A stretch of 64,000 bases of DNA from Pomphorhynchus laevis (taxonomy: Eukaryota > Acanthocephala > Palaeacanthocephala > Echinorhynchida > Pomphorhynchidae), in assembly GCA_012934845.2 (NCBI GenBank), contig WNNJ02001724.1:62001-126000 (forward strand). The letters are read 5' to 3'. Of this stretch, positions 57,301 to 64,000 are shown piece by piece. The position numbers and the translations under genes were made by a program. The notes under the pieces are model-generated. The model did not search any database. It saw only the letters and a list, made by a program, of their open reading frames with translations, and had not been told where the DNA came from. How positions within the stretch are numbered: the stretch's first letter is position 1; the number at the start of each line of letters is the position of its first letter.

Positions 57301-57722
57301 AAGAGCTTTGAAGGTGATGTTTCATATTTAACAAAGATAAAATCATAGTATATAATTTAAAATATAAGATAAAGATATTTAGATAATTATATTTTTTTAT
57401 AATTAAAAAGATATTTGCTCTTTTTTCTTCTGGTTTACTGTTGGTCGAAATGATTTATTCTAAAACACATTGTCATTGTTTTATGATTGTTTGTATCATG
57501 GTTCGTTCTATTGCGCAATTTGAAAGGTGATCCGTTTATTTATTATTTTTTAGGTATATTAAATACTTTAGTTTTTTGCGAATAATTTTCTCCATTTATT
57601 AAATTAATTTATAATTTTAGAAAGCTGGGAAATACAGCACAGAAGGAAATAATTACGTCGTAGAAGATGGAGATATTATTTATTTTAAGTTTAATGCCGA
57701 TGCTGAATTGACCCAATCTTAA
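33131..57722 (+). CDS. OLA1: Obg-like ATPase 1, twelve exons
   Basis: Conserved YchF/OLA1-family P-loop ATPase of the cytosol, linked to ribosomes and translation in other eukaryotes. Exons: 33131-33228, 33271-33353, 41865-41925, 41977-42104, 43612-43696, 44795-44885 or 45354-45444, 48314-48391, 52485-52582, 54641-54772, 57073-57145, 57191-57313, 57621-57722. All have GT/AG ends and matching phases and sum to 1152 nt (383 codons; human 396). Motifs: GLPNVGKST (Walker A, codon G of GKS split by intron 1), [17 protein letters not shown] (G3 and switch), NMSE in the place of G4, which gives the family its ATP preference, and the C-terminal TGS domain [19 protein letters not shown]...[13 protein letters not shown]. 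It is quite diverged near exons 9 and 10, about 11 residues shorter than human there; a missed microexon is possible. TE-filled introns reach 8.5 kb. Confidence 0.93.
33560..34311 (-). pseudogene. REL-nuclease LINE, C-terminal fragment
   Basis: The minus strand from 34311 reads [20 protein letters not shown], then CHCG...HGLAC...RFPRHA (a CCHC zinc motif). After a single in-frame stop near 34040 come [20 protein letters not shown] and W-(x)6[17 protein letters not shown] followed by W-D-T-T-C fits the restriction-like endonuclease of early-branching LINEs. The end reads [20 protein letters not shown] and ILAT. The domain differs clearly from the GPSG-type family. The RT part is absent, and it lies in OLA1 intron 2 in antisense. 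Confidence 0.7.
34745..34990. repeat. Fold-back element in OLA1 intron 2
   Basis: Two arms of about 110 bp (34768-34875 and 34878-34988) are near-perfect inverted repeats meeting at a centre CTGATCCAATAC...GTATTGGATCAG. Arm sequence (AGCGTACTGCTGTTGGCTTA, GATAGGAT) is shared with the long inverted repeat at 42.5-43.5 kb. CTGATGA occurs in the right arm at the centre. No ORF. Confidence 0.85.
35501..38472 (+). pseudogene. GPSG-type LINE, most complete copy
   Basis: It shows the whole family layout. N-terminal finger ([41 protein letters not shown] after a frame change). Region [11 protein letters not shown] with [83 protein letters not shown] and HADD. Post-[17 protein letters not shown]. Cys/His cluster CPC...HSLTC...[10 protein letters not shown]. 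Nuclease-like C-terminus [28 protein letters not shown] and [22 protein letters not shown] replaces Y-A-D-D. One in-frame stop (36475) and several frame changes. RTs with this GPSG/RPIGIG pattern are common in cnidarian, sponge and mollusc genomes. I cannot name the clade. It lies in OLA1 intron 2, in sense. Confidence 0.75.
38590..41195 (-). pseudogene. CR1-like LINE ORF2, broken
   Basis: Minus-strand pieces in order: endonuclease [33 protein letters not shown] and DPPIGS(SDH) (41160-40770); linker [20 protein letters not shown] (40560); RT fingers [15 protein letters not shown] (40100); [17 protein letters not shown] and [15 protein letters not shown] (39861-39660); C-terminus [15 protein letters not shown] and LYRLF (38860). 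No ORF1 and no start: 5'-truncated where the fold-back at 41203 begins. Related to, but distinct from, the copy at 26.5 kb. In OLA1 intron 2, antisense. Confidence 0.75.
41203..41443. repeat. Fold-back element with 105-bp arms
   Basis: AAAGAAGAAAAGGC... (41203 on) is inverted at ...GCCTTTTCTTCTTT (to 41440), about 90 percent identical, with a 30-bp loop. Each arm carries CCTTGAAAATGG, a GGTTTC/GAAACC pair and CGAAATATTGG, the pattern found at ends of some Penelope-like and hammerhead-bearing repeats. No target duplication seen. Confidence 0.85.
41865..42104 (+). CDS. OLA1: OLA1 exons 3 and 4
   Basis: Exon 3 (41865-41925) codes [20 protein letters not shown]. After a 51-nt intron, exon 4 (41977-42104) codes [20 protein letters not shown] and [20 protein letters not shown], the G3 region. 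The donor after exon 4 is GTACGT. Confidence 0.93.
42576..42625 (-). ncRNA. Permuted hammerhead-like motif, left arm
   Basis: The minus strand reads GGACC-GAAA, about 30 nt, then CTGATGA-GGTTT. GGACC pairs with GGTTT (two GU pairs) as helix II. UAUU/AAUA could be helix I and ACGT-type pairing helix III. The order matches a type II (helix-II-open) hammerhead. A mismatch remains next to the core. Confidence 0.4.
43388..43434 (+). ncRNA. Permuted hammerhead-like motif, right arm
   Basis: GACC-CAAA (GAAA expected), helix III ACGT-taa-ACGT, U, helix I UAUU/AAUA, then CTGATGA (43423-43429) and GGTC pairing with GACC. Better helices than the left arm but a changed core base. Confidence 0.4.
43612..43696 (+). 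CDS. OLA1: OLA1 exon 5
   Basis: [20 protein letters not shown] and IETIQEEL align with human [20 protein letters not shown] and IEIIHEEL. It ends two bases into a codon (AT) before GTAAGT, which needs a one-base start in the next exon. Both copies of exon 6 supply it. Confidence 0.92.
43697..44710. other. OLA1 intron 5, AT-rich
   Basis: No element or frame recognised. Poly-A/T-rich intron sequence. Confidence 0.5.
44795..44885 (+). CDS. OLA1: OLA1 exon 6a (alternative copy)
   Basis: 91 nt between TTAAG and GTAACG. It completes the split codon and codes [20 protein letters not shown] then [10 protein letters not shown]. It matches the human segment starting LKDEEMIGPII in length (30 residues) and fits phases on both sides. 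Relative to 6b it has K for E, Y for D, R-R-I-L for K-K-A-M and V for K, with no silent change. It could be an alternative exon or a decaying copy. No stop or splice-site loss is visible. Confidence 0.75.
45354..45444 (+). CDS. OLA1: OLA1 exon 6b (alternative copy)
   Basis: 91 nt between TTTAG and GTAACG, coding [20 protein letters not shown] then [10 protein letters not shown]. It keeps two residues shared with human OLA1 (K and A near the middle) that 6a lost, and has the better pyrimidine-like acceptor, so it is probably the ancestral or main form. Confidence 0.82.
45830..46519. other. OLA1 intron 6, first part
   Basis: AT-rich. A minus-strand frame near 46160-45955 is open but I recognise nothing in it. 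Confidence 0.45.
46520..46840 (+). pseudogene. GPSG-type LINE, RT core fragment
   Basis: [51 protein letters not shown] and [10 protein letters not shown] correspond to RT motifs A, B and C (VDD). Truncated at both sides, in OLA1 intron 6. Confidence 0.65.
46850..47640 (-). pseudogene. L2-B 3' part without tail
   Basis: The minus strand reads [40 protein letters not shown] and [20 protein letters not shown], plus [18 protein letters not shown] sequence near 47500. Frame changes are present. Neither the hairpin nor the tail is kept. Confidence 0.7.
47641..48313. other. End of OLA1 intron 6
   Basis: Nothing recognised. Confidence 0.45.
48314..48391 (+). CDS. OLA1: OLA1 exon 7
   Basis: [20 protein letters not shown] and DWNDKE align with human DIMCKVKSWVIDQKKPVRF and DWNDKE. 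26 whole codons, phase 0 at both ends. Confidence 0.9.
49533..49575 (+). ncRNA. Weak hammerhead-like motif
   Basis: CTGATGA (49533-49539), then GATAG-caggaa-CTATC as a 5-bp helix II with one extra T, then GAGA where GAAA is expected. Probably a decayed copy or chance. In OLA1 intron 7. Confidence 0.25.
49735..49955 (-). pseudogene. L2-A RT fragment
   Basis: The minus strand reads [20 protein letters not shown] and [17 protein letters not shown], the RT finger region of L2-A. It abuts the GPSG fragment to its right. Confidence 0.7.
49956..50620 (-). pseudogene. GPSG-type LINE, pre-RT fragment
   Basis: Minus-strand frames: [40 protein letters not shown] (equal to [10 protein letters not shown]... 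of the 35.5-kb copy), then [21 protein letters not shown] frame change lies between them. It is cut at GPSG by the L2-A piece. Confidence 0.7.
50621..50702. repeat. 22-bp tandem repeat, three copies
   Basis: The unit AACTGGTATCCAAATTATTA is repeated three times with a TTT spacer. Confidence 0.85.
50703..52484. other. Rest of OLA1 intron 7
   Basis: AT-rich, with short palindromic ATAT stretches. No frame or element recognised. Confidence 0.5.
52485..52582 (+). CDS. OLA1: OLA1 exon 8, NMSE nucleotide motif
   Basis: [20 protein letters not shown], then [12 protein letters not shown], equivalent to human [20 protein letters not shown] and LSEKDYIRKKNK. N-M-S-E stands at the G4 site. It ends two bases into the Trp codon before GTGAGT. 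Confidence 0.92.
53310..53809 (+). other. Unidentified open frames in OLA1 intron 8
   Basis: Two overlapping frames (53310-53702 and 53543-53809). The second ends [20 protein letters not shown] before a stop and contains several Cys residues. I recognise neither. Base composition is less AT-rich than the intron around it, so this may be a remnant of a mobile element coding region. Confidence 0.3.
54321..54368 (-). ncRNA. Permuted hammerhead-like motif
   Basis: The minus strand reads GGAC-C-GAAA, helix III ACA-cgaaa-TGT, A, a 15-nt helix I region (GTG/CAC), CTGATGA (54333-54327), A, GTCC. GGAC pairs with GTCC. Surrounding sequence is a diverged relative of the 43.4-kb arm (TGTAGTGTACAGTGATGCTG, ATAGGATTC). 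Confidence 0.4.
54641..54772 (+). CDS. OLA1: OLA1 exon 9
   Basis: [20 protein letters not shown], then [16 protein letters not shown] and NTKDNAP. The first part aligns with human [20 protein letters not shown]. The second part is divergent and shorter than in human. Confidence 0.9.
55268..55322 (-). ncRNA. Hammerhead ribozyme-like motif, minus arm
   Basis: On the minus strand CTGATGA (55316-55310), helix II GTCA-aaacaa-TGAC, GAAA, helix III (A)CGGTA-ctagt-TACTG(T), six pairs counting A15.1-U16.1, then U at the cleavage position. Helix I is short (GCA/UGU) and needs one extra U. All core bases are present. The best candidate in the window. Confidence 0.6.
55581..55632 (+). ncRNA. Hammerhead ribozyme-like motif, plus arm
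   Basis: TTGATGA (55585-55591; C expected first), helix II GTC/GAT with a GU pair, GAAA at 55606-55609, the same six-pair helix III, U, and helix I GACA/TGTC (55581-55584 with 55628-55631), four perfect pairs with one extra U. Helices I and III are good, but the first core base is changed. Confidence 0.5.
55650..57072. other. Rest of OLA1 intron 9
   Basis: AT-rich. Short open frames (for example 56668-56853) without recognisable content. A microexon of OLA1 could hide here. Confidence 0.45.
57073..57722 (+). CDS. OLA1: OLA1 exons 10-12, TGS domain and stop
   Basis: Exon 10 (57073-57145) [24 protein letters not shown]; 45-nt intron; exon 11 (57191-57313) [20 protein letters not shown] and [20 protein letters not shown]; 307-nt intron; exon 12 (57621-57722) [33 protein letters not shown], stop TAA. 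It forms the C-terminal TGS fold of the family. Confidence 0.93.
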
Positions 57723-57816
57723 AAATGATTTGAATTTTTAATAATCTTTTAATCCTATTTTTTAATTATTTCCATTGCGGTCTGTGTAATTTAAAGTAGT
57801 TTTTAAAAAATTTTAT

Positions 57817-59163
57817 ATGAAAAGAGCATCCACGAACGATGACTACAACATTTTGATATCAGATGAAAGCACACTATCTAATAAAAACGAGGATGAGAGT
57901 CAATTGAAAGTGGACTCTACAACAAAAGGTGTTGATCCTAATAAACTTTGTATTGAAGCATCTTACAAAGAGCATAACAATGAACTAACATCAAATGCTA
58001 TAGCAACAGTGGAACTACAAACAACCACTTTCGAAGCTCTAAATAGTAATCAATACAAATTTCATTCCTACCTATCAGCTGATTATGAACAAAAATGCAA
58101 TGATATTGGCCGGATCGAAAAACTTGAAACGGAATTGCTGCTAGCGGAACGGAAATTATATCAATTAGAATATCAACTAAATATGCGGCAACAGCTTAGC
58201 AATAGTGGATACGAACACTGTATTTTAAAAGAAATCAACCAACTATCTAAGATTCGAGCCGAAAACTGCAAGCTTAAGCAAGTTATCTCTCAAAATCAGT
58301 TAAAGGAAATTGCTAATGAGCATTTGGGTTCCCGTAATATCAATATTTCCGCTACTGAGGAATTTTTGCAGTTTAAGAAATTACTAGCCTTAACTGATGG
58401 ATTGAGATGTGATGAAATCGCACAGAAACTAAATATCGCGAAAGAATTCGAACAAACGTTTGACGACATGCGATTAACCCTCGATGTAAGTAAGCAATCC
58501 TTAATTGTAGTGAGATCTCGACTTAAAAACACGGAAAACTGCTTACGTAATGCTGAGCATGAACGCGATAGAGCGTTAAATTCAATTATGATACTTGAAA
58601 AAGCATTCGACTCCATACAATATTCATGCGCAGTTGCCCACAATAACGACTATGTCAATCATTCAAAGATAACAGATGAGTTATTAAACGAAATTCGCGG
58701 CGAATTTAAAAGAATAAAAGATCATCGCCAACAGGTTATTTTATTAAGTAAGCAATACTGCCCTGTTATGAGTACAGCAACGAATACAGATCAAAAATTC
58801 ACTGGTAGTTCTGCCGCTACTAACACAAGTAATAAGTACACTCAATGCGTTGACGAGGACGATTCATTTTTTAGTGATAGCAGAACACTAAATTGGATTC
58901 ATTTGTTAGCCAGTGCTTTAAGCCTACGTGATAGACAATGGTGTCGATTATTCTCTAGCTTAACTGACTGTGAAGCAGATATATTAGCCCTACAACGATT
59001 TATACAAATCAATTTGTCACAAATCAATTCAATTGTTCTTAAACGCGATTCGTCATCAGGATCGATCAATGGTATACTTACGGAAAAATGGGGGTTCGAG
59101 CAAGTGAAAAATCTTATCAAAAGCAAGTTAAGTCGAATTGATTTCAGCTCGAATAAACTATAA
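57817..59163 (+). CDS. Coiled-coil protein, single exon, unknown
   Basis: 448 codons without intron, starting 94 nt after the OLA1 stop on the same strand. Residues about 95-180 and 195-270 are rich in Leu/Glu/Lys heptads (RIEKLETELLLAERKLYQLE, LKNTENCLRNAEHERDRA), predicting coiled coils. The N-terminal 60 residues are acidic and Ser/Asn-rich. Near 320-345 ATNT occurs twice, followed by KYTQC, close to the K-x-T-Q-T motif bound by dynein light chain LC8. The C-terminal part (LNWIHLLASALSLRDRQWCR) looks folded. Codon use and AT content match host sequence and no mobile-element motif is seen. Function not known; a cytoskeletal or centrosomal scaffold is a guess. No AATAAA lies between it and OLA1, which would suit a shared pre-mRNA. 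Confidence 0.75.
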   Translation: MKRASTNDDYNILISDESTLSNKNEDESQLKVDSTTKGVDPNKLCIEASYKEHNNELTSNAIATVELQTTTFEALNSNQYKFHSYLSADYEQKCNDIGRIEKLETELLLAERKLYQLEYQLNMRQQLSNSGYEHCILKEINQLSKIRAENCKLKQVISQNQLKEIANEHLGSRNINISATEEFLQFKKLLALTDGLRCDEIAQKLNIAKEFEQTFDDMRLTLDVSKQSLIVVRSRLKNTENCLRNAEHERDRALNSIMILEKAFDSIQYSCAVAHNNDYVNHSKITDELLNEIRGEFKRIKDHRQQVILLSKQYCPVMSTATNTDQKFTGSSAATNTSNKYTQCVDEDDSFFSDSRTLNWIHLLASALSLRDRQWCRLFSSLTDCEADILALQRFIQINLSQINSIVLKRDSSSGSINGILTEKWGFEQVKNLIKSKLSRIDFSSNKL

Positions 59164-59603
59164 GAAATTGTATCGAGTTTGTAGAAATATCTTTATTTTT
59201 ATAATATAGGGATATTATATGCTTAATAACTTGCTTTCTAATATTTGAGAACATCTGATCAGGGACAAATTTCAAGTCGATTTTTTAAAATAATTAAATA
59301 ATCAAAAATAATAATTTAATCGCTCTCGATAACTGTATAATTTTTTTCAAAATAAAAAACGGGCACGTACGGTTTGTCAAACTAAGAAATGTACATGTCA
59401 AAATGAACAATTCATAGATGGAAACCAATAATACAAATAAATGGAAACCGCGATAAAATCATTTATACACGATGTCAGTAGCATGGCGGGAATTTCGTAT
59501 AAACAATAAATTACCAGCGTGAGAACTGATAATAGGAAATATAATATGTTAGCTTAAAATAAATGAAATTATTAAAATCTAAAATTTAATTTCATTTTAA
59601 TAT
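59164..59603. other. 3' flank of the coiled-coil gene
   Basis: AT-rich, probably 3' UTR. Possible AATAAA near 59350. Nothing else seen. Confidence 0.5.
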
Positions 59604-60374
59604 TTGATAAAGCTAACCCAATCCCATCAATCAACACCTAAAAGCAACACTACTAACCAACGCAACCATCATCCAACAGCCAACATAACAACAAAAACGA
59701 ACAAACATCACCACCAACCAACACGACTAACCAGCAACACGACTAATAAACCACCATTAATACAACCAGTACCAACAAATAGCACCACAAAGCAACAACA
59801 CCACCAACACTAATAACCAACACTAACAATAACTACTAATTAAAACCAACCAAACAACAACCAACCAACACACAATAACTAATTGACATAAACACCAATC
59901 AACACAACTCCTAACTAGCAATGCAAACAGCACCAACAAAAATCACCACCAACAAACACCATAAACAACACTACTAACCAAACCACCAACAACAACAAAA
60001 ACCAACAACAAACACCACCAATCAACAGCACCACTTGCCAACAGCACCATTAATACCATCAACCAGCACAACCACTAAATAACACCACAACCAACCAACA
60101 GCACAACCAACATCATCAACCAACATTACAAACCAACAGCATAGCCCACGCAACCTACCAACAGCACATCAGCCAGAACGACCACCGACAACACCACAAA
60201 CCAACATCACCAACAAAACACACCATAACAAACAAACAGCAACCAGCACAACCACCAACCAGCACTTAAAATATGCACCACCAACCAGCACCACCAACCA
60301 TCAGCACCAACCAGAACGACAAACCAGCATCACAGCACAAACACCGACCAGCACCAACACCAACCAGCCCCAAC

Positions 60375-60785
60375 ACAAATCAGCACAAACACCAACCAGC
60401 ACCAACACCAACCAGCACCAACACCAACCAGCACCAACACCAACCAGCACCAACACCAACCAGCACCAACACCAACCAGCACCAACACCAACCAGCACCA
60501 ACACCAACCAGCACCAACACCAACCAGCACCAACACCAACCAGCACCAACACCAACCAGCACCAACACCAACCAGCACCAACACCAACCAGCACCAACAC
60601 CAACCAGCACCAACACCAACCAGCACCAACACCAACCAGCACCAACACCAACCAGCACCAACACCAACCAGCACCAACACCAACCAGCACCAACACCAAC
60701 CAGCACCAACACCAACCAGCACCAACACCAACCAGCACCAACACCAACCAGCACCAACACCAACCAGCACCAACACCAACCAGCA
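60375..60785. repeat. 16-bp minisatellite, about 25 copies
   Basis: The unit AACCAGCACCAACACC is repeated with almost no change. Confidence 0.95.
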
Positions 60786-60972
60786 CCACCAACAACCAGC
60801 ACACCACTAACCAGCACCAACACCAACCAGCACCACCAACAACCAGCACACCACTAACCAACACCACCTCTAACCATCACCACCAATCTTCAGTACCAAT
60901 GACACTACCAACCAACACAACCACCAGCCTACACACCACTAACCAACACACCTATCCAAAACCAACACTACC

Positions 60973-61440
60973 ACCAACACCACAAATCAACACCACAAAC
61001 CAACACCACAAACCAACACCACAAACCAACACCACAAACCAACACCACAAACCAACACCACAAACCAACACCACAAACCAACACCACAAACCAACACCAC
61101 AAACCAACACCACAAACCAACACCACAAACCAACACCACAAACCAACACCACAAACCAACACCACAAACCAACACCACAAACCAACACCACAAACCAACA
61201 CCACAAACCAACACCACAAACCAACACCACAAACCAACACCACAAACCAACACCACAAACCAACACCACAAACCAACACCACAAACCAACACCACAAACC
61301 AACACCACAAACCAACACCACAAACCAACACCACAAACCAACACCACAAACCAACACCACAAACCAACACCACAAACCAACACCACAAACCAACACCACA
61401 AACCAACACCACAAACCAACACCACAAACCAACACCACAA
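60973..61440. repeat. 13-bp minisatellite, about 36 copies
   Basis: The unit CACCACAAACCAA is repeated with almost no change, a different unit from the array 190 bp to its left. Confidence 0.95.
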
Positions 61441-61842
61441 ATCAACCAACAAAAACATATCCACCAAATGAGTTCGACCACCTACATAAGCACCACACGC
61501 ATCACCAGCACCAACGCCACCCTTATCACTAACACCAACAACACCAATATCAACATTATCAACAGCATCTTTAGCATCACTAATACTACCAGCACAACTT
61601 CCAACATTAACAGCAACACAACCAACACCATCACCAACAACTCTAAAACACAACCAGCACAACCAACACCACCTCTAACAATAACATTAACACAACCATA
61701 AACATAAACACTATTAAAATCACAAACACTAACACCACTAACACTATTAACATTAACACCAACACTACAATTTGAGTGAAAAAATTTCAAATATGTAGAA
61801 AAAGTAAATGATTGACTAGTGGAATATTACAATGAAAGCCTT

Positions 61843-61844
<2 letters not shown>

Positions 61845-61917
<73 letters not shown>
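61845..61917. repeat. (TA)n microsatellite
   Basis: About 36 TA units, ending exactly where the first 270-bp direct repeat starts. Confidence 0.95.
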
Positions 61918-61920
<3 letters not shown>

Positions 61921-62565
61921 GTAGTGCACGGATGTGCTGAGTAAACAACGGTCCAGGATTTCTTACGAAATACGGCATTTATACTAAATGGTGTTGCTTG
62001 ATAGACTGGACTTCGATTCACGACTTTCAGTCACCATGTCACTTCTAGACGACCACTTCAGCATCGAAATGATGAGTACCCGGCAACACTCATCAGTAGA
62101 ATGAGGTACACACTGGTCGTTTCGGTTGCCTGTGTGACATTGTGAATAAAGGCGTTTTCGACACTGCTTAATTGTCTGAAGCTTACGCTCTTAACCAGAT
62201 CGAATTGCTGTGCGGACCATCCTTAAACACTAGGCAGGTGTTGTTGCTGAATTGTCGCTGCACTCGTTGGATCCTTAATGGATGCGGCATGTCTAATAGT
62301 AGTGCACAGATGTGCTGAATAAACAACGATCCAGGATTTCTTACGAAATACGGCATTTATACTAAAGGTGTTGCTTCTTAGACTGTACTTCGTTTCACAA
62401 CTTTCAGTCACCATGTCACTTCTAGACGATCATCAATAGAATGAAGCAACACTCATCAATAGAATGAAGTATTCACTGATCGTTTCGGTTGCCTGTGTGA
62501 CATTGTGAATAAAGGCGTTTCCGACACTTTGCTTAATTGTCTGAGGCTTACGCTTTCTCTATATA
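61917..62565. repeat. Two direct copies of a 270-bp repeat
   Basis: 61917-62195 and 62295-62565 are about 88 percent identical (AATAGTAGTGCACRGATGTG ... GTGAATAAAGGCGTTT ... GCTTACGCT), 100 bp apart. No ORF. Each contains GGTTGCC/GGCAAC pairing around a hammerhead-like core on the minus strand. May be two units of a satellite or two copies of a short retroelement. Confidence 0.8.
62082..62130 (-). ncRNA. Permuted hammerhead-like motif in 270-bp repeat
   Basis: The minus strand reads GGCAAC-C-GAAA, 27 nt, CTGATGA (62096-62090), GT-GTTGCC. GGCAAC pairs perfectly with GTTGCC as helix II. Helices I and III are not convincing. The second repeat keeps the pairing (62442-62490) but has TTGATGA. Confidence 0.35.
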
Positions 62566-63350
62566 ATCAATTATATCGAGGATGGCCGTAAAAGCGTATA
62601 GTAGAGAATGTAATGAAGTTCATAATATATTTCAGAATATTGATTCGACTGATCCATTGTTCAAATATGGATAAAATTTAACGATTGACGGTTAAAAATA
62701 AACCCTTAAATATTTCGAATTATTACATATCAGGGAAGAAGGTAATAAGGGGTTAGTAAATACATAATGTAGTTTATAATATTAATATGACTGAACTGTT
62801 GTGTAAGTATTGAGTAAAAGAAAATGATTAAATGTATAGGTAGGTAAAGAATAAATCGAATAATTAGAAAGAAAGAAACGCAAATAACCAGACGAACAAA
62901 TAGTTGTGCACCAAGTTATTCTCAAAAGTACAAAAGATAGCAGCAACACCAAAAAATAAACACTTGTTATGCATTCATAGGTTAAACATAAGTCAAACTG
63001 CCCTGGCAAAACTCTAACACCCGGCACCCACACATAGACATTTGCTAAACATTATTTAAACTAGCACCCGTATCACACACATTGGAAAACATCACTCACT
63101 GAAACCAATCACATATATTTACCTTACGTATGGATGTTAAATGGATGCGTGGAATGAATCACACAAAAAATAGATCATGGTATAAATAGATTATGTAAAT
63201 TAATCAATACATTTTTATGACTGTTCTTTGATTAGTAATTTCTATCAATTTTGACAAGCATGCAAAATTTATGAAATTTGAATTAATCTTTAAAATTTAG
63301 CATTAAATAAAATTAATTTTAAATATTAATATTTAAAATTTAAAATACTT
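62566..63350. other. AT-rich stretch
   Basis: No gene or repeat recognised. Confidence 0.5.
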
Positions 63351-63354
63351 AAAT

Positions 63355-63790
63355 TTAAAAATTTAATTTTTTTTCAATATTATTGTGTTGATTTATATAT
63401 TTTACTATTTTCTGCTTGATGTTATTTTTATAGTAACCTAGTTTAAAATATGTATCTATTAAATTATTTAAATGATTTTGAAAAAAGCCAATATCATTAC
63501 ATATTGTTGCAATTCTTAAAATTTCATTATTTAATGTATTATATTTTATATTATATGGTATGCATGAATGCTCATGCAAAAATATGTTTCTTGTAAATTT
63601 AAATATGTCATCTTTACGATATAAATTAATAGTAGTTTTAGTTAATGTTAATTTAATGTTCATATCTAGATATACACCTTCTTTATCATTAATATTGGTT
63701 TTGTTAAGAATAAGGCTTTCTGGATAAATTTTTTTCGCTAATTGAATATTATATGGTATTAGAATTAAATCCGCTTTTGATTTTAAATTT
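63355..63790 (-). pseudogene. RT-like C-terminal fragment
   Basis: A minus-strand frame reads through from about 63790: VYLDMNIKLTLTKTTINLYR, KDDIFKFTRNIFLHEHSCIP and LIDTYFKLGYYKNNIKQKIV. The order (YLD-I, Y-K-D-D-F-F, S-IP, DF/FF-L-LI--GY) matches the region after the catalytic core in a group of Penelope- or DIRS-related RTs. Very AT-rich. No RT core in the window. The family is uncertain. Confidence 0.45.
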
Positions 63791-63901
63791 ATTTTTAATA
63801 TTATTGTTTTGATTTATATATTTTACTATTTTCTGTTTGATTATATATTTATAGTAACCTAGTTTAAAATATGCATCTATTAAATTATTTAAATGATTTT
63901 T
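63385..63901. repeat. 100-bp direct repeat, 415 bp apart
   Basis: 63385-63483 and 63801-63901 share GATTTATATATTTTACTATT and TAGTAACCTAGTTTAAAATA with few changes, so the RT-like fragment is partly duplicated in tandem. Confidence 0.85.
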
Positions 63902-64000
63902 ATATTTAAATTATATATTTTGATTATAAAGCTACCCGAGAAAAATACTGAAATAGTGTTTTATACCTATTTAATTTCGATTACCTTGCAATATTTTTAA

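Larger units (their letters stand above)
59604..61790. repeat. G-free C/A-rich minisatellite region
   Basis: Over 2 kb made of CCA, CAA and AAC words with almost no G on the + strand. The edges (59604-60370 and 61440-61790) are degenerate, the inside holds two regular arrays. The long open frames here on both strands (Thr/Asn/Gln/His on +, Val/Gly/Trp/Cys on -) follow from the lack of stop words. Confidence 0.95.

Noticed and set aside
60973-61440. CRISPR-like array
   Set aside because: Units are contiguous with no unique spacers, and the genome is eukaryotic. It is a minisatellite.
60273-61662. Long open frames (190-236 codons) on both strands over the minisatellites
   Set aside because: Periods of 16 and 13 bp give 16- and 13-residue protein repeats in every frame, and stop words cannot form. 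No start context, no domain.
1-64000. tRNA or rRNA genes
   Set aside because: I looked for A- and B-box pairs and cloverleaf stems and for rRNA core words. None was convincing.

Overview
The window looks like part of the nuclear genome of a fast-evolving, AT-rich metazoan. It carries one spliced host gene, an Obg-like ATPase (OLA1), with introns from 42 nt to 8.5 kb. It also carries many LINE families (L2/CR1 group, RTE, Jockey-like, and an REL-nuclease type), TA microsatellites and a G-free minisatellite. No bacterial feature is present. Short introns mixed with very long ones and a divergent OLA1 would fit a flatworm, orthonectid, myxozoan or similar lineage, but the sequence does not settle this.

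Layout: 1-2.5 kb holds remnants of a LINE family with an N-terminal cysteine finger and a C-terminal nuclease-like domain (called GPSG-type here, after its RT motif). A full-length L2-like element (2524-6935, both ORFs open) sits inside another GPSG copy that resumes at 6936-8118. From 8.1 to 23.3 kb lie fragments of two L2 subfamilies (L2-A, L2-B), a Jockey-like 3' end, CR1-like pieces and a Ty3/gypsy fossil. At 23365-26548 an RTE element with one open 1011-codon ORF and a 17-bp target duplication is inserted in a CR1-like element that continues to about 30.2 kb. From 30.2 to 32.6 kb there are more L2 tails.

OLA1 runs from 33131 to 57722 on the + strand. I could place twelve coding exons that join in frame to 383 codons. 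The sixth exon exists as two tandem copies (44795-44885, 45354-45444). Each is 91 nt, so the frame requires exactly one to be used, and all nine differences between them change the protein. The introns hold GPSG and CR1 LINEs and several fold-back elements. A single-exon 448-codon coiled-coil gene starts 94 nt after the OLA1 stop (57817-59163). Minisatellites, a TA tract, a pair of 270-bp direct repeats and an RT-like remnant fill the right end.

Apart from the duplicated exon, the least ordinary signal is a set of hammerhead-ribozyme-like motifs (18.3, 42.6, 43.4, 54.3, 55.3, 55.6, 62.1 and 62.5 kb). Several lie in the arms of inverted repeats, in both normal and circularly permuted order. 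A second RNA-level signal is a covarying 3' hairpin shared by the L2 subfamilies.
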